The position numbers were made by a program, and so were the translations under genes. Of a stretch of DNA of 8,928 nucleotides, positions 5,961 through 8,928 are shown piece after piece. Below the pieces are notes generated by a model, which made no database searches, was not told the DNA's origin, and worked only from the letters and a program-made list of their open reading frames with translations. Every line of letters begins with the position of its first letter. Positions within the stretch are counted from its first letter, which is position 1. Source of the stretch: Planctomycetaceae bacterium (GTDB taxonomy: Bacteria > Planctomycetota > Planctomycetia > Planctomycetales > Planctomycetaceae); assembly GCA_020426065.1 (NCBI GenBank), contig JAGQQT010000140.1:1-8928 (forward strand), written 5' to 3'.

Positions 5961-6139
5961 GTTTCCCAGCGATCCTTGCCCGAATTACGTAAGTCCATAA
6001 TCAGGAAGCAGTTATCTGGGTGTTTTCAGGTTGAAACATGTTGCTTTCTGGCATCACCCCCCGGGAAAGTCGATAACAGAACAGCAGACCTAGTTCTCAA
6101 CCCTTCAAAATTCTCATAAAACGAAAAAGTTGATGCATC

Positions 6140-6168
6140 TTGTCTGGATAGTGTATTCCCTTTAGAAT
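6140..6168 (+). promoter_or_regulatory. Sigma-70-type promoter of ctpA
   Basis: TTGTCT (6140-6145, 4/6 to TTGACA) and TAGAAT (6163-6168, 5/6 to TATAAT) are separated by exactly 17 bp. A start near 6175 would give a leader of about 105 nt before the ctpA ATG. It is the best such match seen in the intergenic region. Confidence 0.5.
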
Positions 6169-6242
6169 CAAGCGGTTTAAGCTGCCGATCAATCGTTGCC
6201 AGGACAGCAACTCGGCATCTTTTCCGTTGAGACATCTTTCGA

Positions 6243-6259
6243 ATGATCCCCGGGATCAT
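6243..6259. promoter_or_regulatory. 17-bp palindrome in the ctpA leader, candidate operator
   Basis: ATGATCCC (6243-6250) and GGGATCAT (6252-6259) are perfect arms around a single C. It ends 8 nt before the SD. It may be an operator or a structured leader element. It is too short and lacks a T-run, so it is not a terminator. Confidence 0.4.
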
Positions 6260-6267
6260 GTTTTCCC

Positions 6268-6274
6268 AAAGGAG
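6268..6274 (+). promoter_or_regulatory. Ribosome binding site of ctpA
   Basis: AAAGGAG lies 6 nt before ATG 6281. It is the strongest SD in the window and selects this start over the in-frame ATG at 6227, which would add 18 polar residues ahead of the signal peptide. Confidence 0.85.
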
Positions 6275-6280
6275 TTGGCA

Positions 6281-7768
<1,488 letters not shown>

Positions 7769-7783
7769 GAACCTCCATTTTTC

Positions 7784-8812
7784 ATGCCCAGGTTTTTACT
7801 GTCCATTGAATCGACTTGTGACGAAACAGCCGCAGCTGTCATCCGCGATGATCTGCACGTGATGCATTCGGTTGTTTCGTCGCAAACTGCCCTGCATGAA
7901 CAGTACGGTGGAGTTGTTCCGGAAATTGCCGCTCGGGCTCACCTGGAACGGATTCTGCCGGTCATTGACCAGGCACTTCAGGGAGCAGGAATTTCATTAA
8001 CCGACTTGTCCGCCGTCGCAGTCGCCGCTCATCCAGGGCTCGTTGGTTCACTTCTGGTCGGGGTCACGGCAGCCAAAACGCTTTCGCTGGTTCATGAGAT
8101 TCCCCTGATTGCAATCGATCACATCCAGGCCCACCTGTTTGCCTGCCAGATGGTTTCCACAAAACCAGTTTTTCCCGCCGTCGGGCTGGTTGTGAGTGGT
8201 GGGCACACCAATCTTTACGATTGCCGGTCTTCCGTCGAAATGCAGCTGCTCGGTTCGACCATCGATGATGCAGCCGGAGAAGCTTTTGATAAAGTTGCAA
8301 CCATTCTGGGGTTACCCTACCCGGGTGGACCTTCCATTCAGAAGGCAGGCCAGTTGGGAAATCCCAAGGCCTACAGCTTTCCCAGGGCATTCATCCACGA
8401 TGATCGTCTGGCGTTCAGCTTCAGTGGGCTGAAAACTGCACTGCTTTATGAAGTTCAGGGACAGCCGGGAGCCCGCAACCAGCCCCCGGAGATGACTCCG
8501 CAGCGCCTTGCCAACATTGCTGCATCGTTTGAACAGGCCGTGGTGGACGTACTGATAACGAAGTGCGAACAGGCCCTGAAGCAGACCGGCTACCAGTCGT
8601 TATGCATCGGCGGAGGCGTTGCGGCCAATGCACGGTTTCGTAAAGCCATTGAAGATCTTCGTCAGCGATGCTCCATTGAAGCCATTATCGCCCCACTCGA
8701 ATACTGCACCGACAATGCCGCAATGGGAGCAATCGCGTGGGAATTGTTTCAGAGGAAACAGTTTGCCACACTCGACCTCGATCCGACCCCCGGACTGGTT
8801 CGAGCGGTTTGA
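7784..8812 (+). CDS. tsaD: tRNA N6-threonylcarbamoyladenosine transferase subunit TsaD
   Basis: A 342-residue ASKHA-fold protein that transfers threonylcarbamoyl from threonylcarbamoyl-AMP to A37 of ANN-decoding tRNAs, with TsaB and TsaE. Diagnostic features are IESTCDET (8-15, variant of IETSCDET), [18 protein letters not shown], the metal-binding H113-x3-H117 (DHIQAHLFA, where NHLEGH is usual), VVSGGHT, the [12 protein letters not shown] segment, the FSFSGLKTA segment, GGGVAAN (276-282) and CTDNAAM with metal ligand D310. Length and motif order are normal for the family. No SD precedes the ATG, which lies 15 nt after the ctpA stop, so translation may depend on coupling or an unstructured leader. 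It converges with the minus-strand gene at 8823 with only 10 nt between stops. Confidence 0.97.
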   Translation: MPRFLLSIESTCDETAAAVIRDDLHVMHSVVSSQTALHEQYGGVVPEIAARAHLERILPVIDQALQGAGISLTDLSAVAVAAHPGLVGSLLVGVTAAKTLSLVHEIPLIAIDHIQAHLFACQMVSTKPVFPAVGLVVSGGHTNLYDCRSSVEMQLLGSTIDDAAGEAFDKVATILGLPYPGGPSIQKAGQLGNPKAYSFPRAFIHDDRLAFSFSGLKTALLYEVQGQPGARNQPPEMTPQRLANIAASFEQAVVDVLITKCEQALKQTGYQSLCIGGGVAANARFRKAIEDLRQRCSIEAIIAPLEYCTDNAAMGAIAWELFQRKQFATLDLDPTPGLVRAV

Positions 8813-8822
8813 TAGAAACGTG

Positions 8823-8928
8823 TTATTTCTTGCGCCAGTCGTGGGCCTCCGCCACAACTCCCCGATGGATGTCCTGCATTTTCACACGCAGGGTGTTCAG
8901 AATTTCGGGATGAGTACCTGACAGATCA
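8823..8928 (-). CDS. C-terminal end of a minus-strand gene, possibly a sulfatase (partial)
   Basis: The last 34 codons of a minus-strand frame run from the window edge to TAA (8823-8825). The peptide contains DLSGTHPEILNTL and DIHRGVVAEAHDW and ends RKK. A DLS/HPE segment, an amphipathic helix and a late Trp resemble the C-terminal tail of planctomycete arylsulfatases, but the fragment is too short for certainty. The convergent placement against tsaD with a 10-nt gap supports a real gene end. The rest lies beyond the window. Confidence 0.5.
   Translation of the reverse strand, partial: DLSGTHPEILNTLRVKMQDIHRGVVAEAHDWRKK

Larger units (their letters stand above)
5728..6280. other. 553-base AT-rich divergent regulatory region
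   Basis: This gap separates the divergent pilin and ctpA genes. It holds the sigma-54-like pilin promoter, two copies of TACACAAC 12 nt apart, an imperfect dyad (5896-5917), a small hairpin (5941-5960), a sigma-70-like promoter for ctpA, and a 17-bp palindrome before the ctpA SD. Bases about 5840-5960 are clearly AT-richer than the flanking genes. The open frame at 5797-6000 has no SD, lies on the pilin promoter and looks non-coding. No tRNA or other recognisable RNA gene is seen. Confidence 0.6.

Noticed and set aside
5797..6000. 67-codon plus-strand ORF
   Set aside because: It starts on the pilin promoter in an AT-rich regulatory stretch, has no SD, and has an odd composition rich in His, Asn and Lys.
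8814..8830. AGAAA/TTTCT repeat between the convergent stops as a bidirectional terminator
   Set aside because: A 5-bp A/T stem with a 7-base loop is too weak to call.

Overview
The window looks like a chromosomal segment of a planctomycete, probably order Planctomycetales. Four things suggest this: an EF-G of the mitochondrial-EFG1-like (spd) type, a pilin of the long planctomycete-style Flp form, a CitG/COG1767-like protein next to a PTPS-family pterin enzyme, and mostly Shine-Dalgarno-poor starts at moderate GC. The assignment is inference from protein character; no search was run.

Layout, left to right. A hairpin at 59-98 precedes a divergent uronate-isomerase-like amidohydrolase (137-1420). 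A 334-base gap holds at best one doubtful minus-strand small ORF. Next come fusA (1755-3923), a textbook intrinsic terminator (3940-3974), a COG1767 triphosphoribosyl-dephospho-CoA-synthase-like gene (3976-4827) and a 6-pyruvoyltetrahydropterin-synthase-family gene (4854-5357). A convergent minus-strand unit encodes a 102-residue Flp-like pilin (5419-5727). A 553-base AT-rich divergent intergenic region follows, then ctpA-like protease (6281-7768) and tsaD (7784-8812). The last bases carry the C-terminal end of a minus-strand gene, possibly a sulfatase (8823-8928).

How they work together. fusA and tsaD serve translation (ribosome translocation and tRNA t6A modification). The COG1767-like and PTPS genes lie 26 nt apart and plausibly share pterin or methanopterin cofactor synthesis. 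The pilin appears to be a self-contained transcription unit: a sigma-54-type promoter, an SD, one CDS and a terminator. That terminator is a perfect 17-bp inverted repeat followed by six T on the minus strand, and it is embedded in the coding sequence of the convergent PTPS gene.

I see no CRISPR, transposon, phage or obvious defence system. The most interesting signals are the terminator-inside-a-gene arrangement, the sigma-54 pilin unit with a repeated Cys-Asp tail, the CExxHGH pterin enzyme beside the COG1767 protein, and the terminator that abuts a start codon.
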